Virus record (IMG/VR): IMGVR_UViG_3300021952_000001
Span: 50,356-114,355 of that record
DNA: 64,000 nt
Reading direction: 5' to 3' (one strand)
Source: a virus
Position 1 is the stretch's first letter. Each line of letters opens with the position of its first letter. Shown here piece by piece: positions 62,141 through 64,000 of this stretch. Under the pieces are notes generated by a model, which made no database searches, was not told the origin of the DNA, and worked only from the letters and a program-made list of their open reading frames with translations. Both the position numbers and the translations under genes were made by a program.

Positions 62141-62549
62141 AAAACCTTTAATTAAAAGAGCTGATGGAAGTTCTTCACAACGTGGTTTGTGGGATAACAT
62201 CCGTGCTAATAAAGGATCTGGCAAACAACCTACTAAGGAAATGCTTCAACAAGAAAAGAAGATAAAACAAGCAAAGAATGGTGCTAGTACACCAGCTTGG
62301 ACCAGATCTGAAGGTAAAGATCCTAAAGGAGGACTTAATAGAAAGGGAGTAGCAAGTTATAGACGTGCTAATCCTGGCAGTAAATTAAAAATGGCTGTTA
62401 CAACACCTCCTTCTAAGCTTAAACCTGGAAGTAAATCTGCCAATAGAAGAAAAAGTTTTTGTGCTCGTATGTCTGGTGTTAAAGGTCCTATGAAAAAAGA
62501 TGGCAAACCTACAAGAAAAGCACTTGCTCTTCGTAAATGGAACTGCTAA
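62127..62549 (+). CDS. Small basic protein with conserved C-terminus (DUF6321-like)
   Basis: The 140-residue protein is strongly basic and has a C-terminal segment SFCARMSGVKGPM, then PTRKALALRKWNC, that I recognise from a protein family found in many aquatic phages. It begins MATIKK like the next two genes and has one copy of the A-K-N-G motif (about residues 50-53) shared with the large virion proteins. A packed, DNA-bound virion protein fits. Confidence 0.65.
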   Translation: MATIKKPLIKRADGSSSQRGLWDNIRANKGSGKQPTKEMLQQEKKIKQAKNGASTPAWTRSEGKDPKGGLNRKGVASYRRANPGSKLKMAVTTPPSKLKPGSKSANRRKSFCARMSGVKGPMKKDGKPTRKALALRKWNC

Positions 62550-62580
62550 ATAATTAACAATTAATCTATAAAACAATACA

Positions 62581-62979
62581 ATGGCAACTATTAAAAAAAC
62601 TGGCATTAAAAAAGCCCAAAATGGAACTTCTAAACCTGGGGAAATGAGTGGTGTTAAAATCTCTGATAAAGATGTTGCAAAACATCCTCAAGATTTTCAA
62701 TACTTAAATGATATTCCTAAGTATAAAAAAATGTTAGATCCTAAGACTAATAAAAACTATCCTAAAAAGAAAAATGGTGGTTCTGTTTCCGCTGGGACTA
62801 AAGGTCAAGCTAAAAGAGTTGGTCCTGTAGATCCTAAAGGTGCATACACAAAAGTTCAAAAGAGAACATTAGGTGGTGCTAAAGGAAAAGCTTCTTTGAC
62901 GAAAGATAAAGAACTTGGTGCAACTAAAATGAAAACTGGTGGTTGTATGAAGTGTGGTGGTAAAATGTCTAAAAAATAA
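62581..62979 (+). CDS. Small basic protein, MATIKK family
   Basis: The 132 residues start MATIKKTGIKKAQNG, so the A-Q-N-G motif lies at residues 12-15. The rest is rich in Lys and Gly with repeated K-[NT]-GG steps (KKNGGSVSAG; KTGGCMKCGG, a C-x-x-C near the end). It is likely disordered. Together with its neighbours it probably is a small virion cargo protein with affinity for DNA. Confidence 0.6.
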   Translation: MATIKKTGIKKAQNGTSKPGEMSGVKISDKDVAKHPQDFQYLNDIPKYKKMLDPKTNKNYPKKKNGGSVSAGTKGQAKRVGPVDPKGAYTKVQKRTLGGAKGKASLTKDKELGATKMKTGGCMKCGGKMSKK

Positions 62980-62985
62980 TATATC

Positions 62986-63312
62986 ATGGCTACTATTAAA
63001 AAACTTATCCAAGATGCTCCAAGAATGAGAGGATCTTTACCTAAAAAAGCTAAAGCTGGTGGTTCATTTCCTGATCTTAATAAAGATGGAAAAATTACTA
63101 AAGCTGATGTTCTTAAAGGACGTGGTGTAATTGCTAAAAAAGGAGCTACTGTCAAAGCTAAAGATGGTAATTGGATCCAGAAAGCTGTTAATCCAAAACA
63201 TAAAGGATATTGCACACCAATGACAAAAGCTACATGTACACCTAAACGTAAAGCATTAGCTAAGACATTTAAGAAAATGGGTGCTGAGCGTAAAGCTAAA
63301 AATAATAAATAA
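62986..63312 (+). CDS. Small basic protein with EF-hand-like loop
   Basis: The 108 residues start with MATIKK as in the two upstream genes. A calcium-loop pattern DLNKDGKITKAD (residues 27-38) has the acidic and polar positions of an EF-hand or dockerin. An A-K-D-G motif follows (about 57-60), then a conserved-looking C-terminus (YCTPMTKATCTPKRKAL). The stop overlaps the next start by one base. Calcium binding is inferred from spacing alone. Confidence 0.6.
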   Translation: MATIKKLIQDAPRMRGSLPKKAKAGGSFPDLNKDGKITKADVLKGRGVIAKKGATVKAKDGNWIQKAVNPKHKGYCTPMTKATCTPKRKALAKTFKKMGAERKAKNNK

Positions 63313-63392
63313 TGAACACTTGTCCTACACATCTTATTGAAAAGAGTGCTGAAGGATTGTGTCCTAAATGTTTAATTGAAAGTAATAAATAA
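63312..63392 (+). CDS. 26-residue Cys-containing microprotein
   Basis: Overlaps the stops and starts of both neighbours by one base. It contains Cys at position 4 and a CPKC pair at 17-20 (MNTCPTHLIEKSAEGLCPKC), half of a zinc ribbon. The exact overlaps on both sides support translation. Confidence 0.5.
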   Translation: MNTCPTHLIEKSAEGLCPKCLIESNK

Positions 63393-63532
63393 TGAAATCA
63401 GGAAAACCTAGAAATGCACCAAAAGTGAAAGCTCCCAATCCTAAGAAGCCAAACTTCATGAAGGAAGCTGATACACCAAGTAGATTAAAAAGTCCTATGA
63501 CTCCAATGAAATCTAAGAGATTATCAAAATGA
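63392..63532 (+). CDS. Small basic Pro-rich protein (46 residues)
   Basis: Starts on the last base of the preceding stop (TAATG) and ends in an ATGA overlap with the methyltransferase gene. It is Lys/Pro-rich (KPRNAPKVKAPNPKKPNF; ending KSKRLSK) and likely disordered. It probably joins the group of small basic virion proteins. Confidence 0.55.
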   Translation: MKSGKPRNAPKVKAPNPKKPNFMKEADTPSRLKSPMTPMKSKRLSK

Positions 63533-64000
63533 GAAATGAATTAAACCAACTAACTACAGAACTTTCTTTTACTCCTATTACATTTATGGAAATAGGTAGT
63601 AGAGATGGACATGATACAAAGTATGTAGCAGACTACTGGAAACTAAATCCTGAAGATTGTTATATCATAGAAGCTTATCCAGCTCTATGTGATAGAATCA
63701 AAGCTATGTATCCACAGTTCAATACATTTGGATTTGCTGCTTCTAATAAAATAGGAACAGTTGAATTCAATGCTGTACCACTTACAGATCATGATAATAA
63801 CATAGGTATATCTTCTATATTAGAATGTGTTGCTTATGATGTTCCATCTAATAAGATAACTGTAGAGACAAACACCATATCAAACTTTCTAGATTACTTA
63901 GGTTTACCTGGAGTAGATCTTATTAAAATAGATGTTGAAGGGTTTACACAAGAAGTGCTACATGGATTTGAAGATAAGCTTCAGAACATTAAAGCTATTC
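63529..64000 (+). CDS. FkbM-type methyltransferase, 3' end outside window
   Basis: The frame is open at the last base; 157 residues are seen. FMEIGSRDGHDT (residues 19-30) is the AdoMet-binding loop, IIEAYPALCDRI the second acidic strand, and LIKIDVEGF (131-139, with D135 and E137) the FkbM family motif. Such enzymes often O-methylate sugars or natural products. It starts in an ATGA overlap with the previous gene. In a phage with two glycosyltransferases, methylation of a virion or host glycan is a fair guess. Confidence 0.75.
   Translation, partial: MRNELNQLTTELSFTPITFMEIGSRDGHDTKYVADYWKLNPEDCYIIEAYPALCDRIKAMYPQFNTFGFAASNKIGTVEFNAVPLTDHDNNIGISSILECVAYDVPSNKITVETNTISNFLDYLGLPGVDLIKIDVEGFTQEVLHGFEDKLQNIKAI

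Noticed and set aside
1-64000. Stop-codon reassignment, as in some crAss-like phages
   Set aside because: TAA, TAG and TGA all end genes at tight junctions (for example TAG at 51270, 56576 and 61881; TGA at 51721 and 63532) and large genes stay open without it.

Overview
The window looks like the virion-structure and lysis half of a tailed-phage genome related to the crAss-like phages (order Crassvirales), infecting a member of the Bacteroidota, probably a Flavobacterium-like aquatic host. This rests on a crAss-type major capsid protein, tail-connector and muzzle-like genes, and very large virion proteins, one carrying the DFDID catalytic motif of the crAss-like single-chain RNA polymerase. 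The DNA is AT-rich. Every gene but one is on the + strand, gaps are short (many TAATG or ATGA overlaps), and intergenic promoters fit the Bacteroidota sigma factor (TTTG, about 20 bases, TAnnTTTG). TAA, TAG and TGA all end genes, so I see no stop-codon reassignment. No stretch above 300 bases lacks a gene. Family names come from recognised motifs; nothing was searched. Layout. 1-7952: end of a scaffold-like gene, the major capsid protein, a leader-like region with a long hairpin, a tRNA-like RNA and an initiator-type tRNA, then connector-like and abundant virion proteins and small proteins with poly-threonine linkers. 8076-22102: a metallophosphoesterase, tail-ring/connector genes, a 1631-residue muzzle-like protein and two proteins rich in a short A-[KQ]-[ND]-G motif, one with a HELGH zinc-peptidase site. 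22145-41293: three proteins of 879, 3901 and 1583 residues, thought to be ejected cargo; the 3901-residue one carries the RNA polymerase motifs and the 1583-residue one a PD-(D/E)XK nuclease signature. 41327-48403: two collagen-like fibre genes (one with an S74 chaperone end), a tail protein ending in a Hint/intein-like domain, a small SET-domain protein and short genes. 48415-50502 on the - strand: a two-domain glycosyltransferase ending in a TibC-type Cys finger. 50582-57428: a lysis cassette (holin-like genes, GH19 endolysin, overlapping spanin-like pair) into which six genes for secreted or membrane proteins are inserted, including a CsgG-like and a cohesin-like protein. 57484-64000: small fibre/decoration proteins, a second glycosyltransferase, small basic virion-like proteins and the start of an FkbM-type methyltransferase. 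The most interesting idea is a virion glycosylation system. The phage carries long, almost proline-free Gly-X-Y fibres and many Thr/Ser-only linkers, which would be good O-glycan acceptors, together with a TibC-like protein O-glycosyltransferase, a second GT-A glycosyltransferase and a sugar-type methyltransferase. Other points are the autoprocessing Hint tail protein beside a SET protein, the phage initiator tRNA next to a tRNA-like RNA, and the set of outer-membrane-directed proteins inside the lysis cassette.
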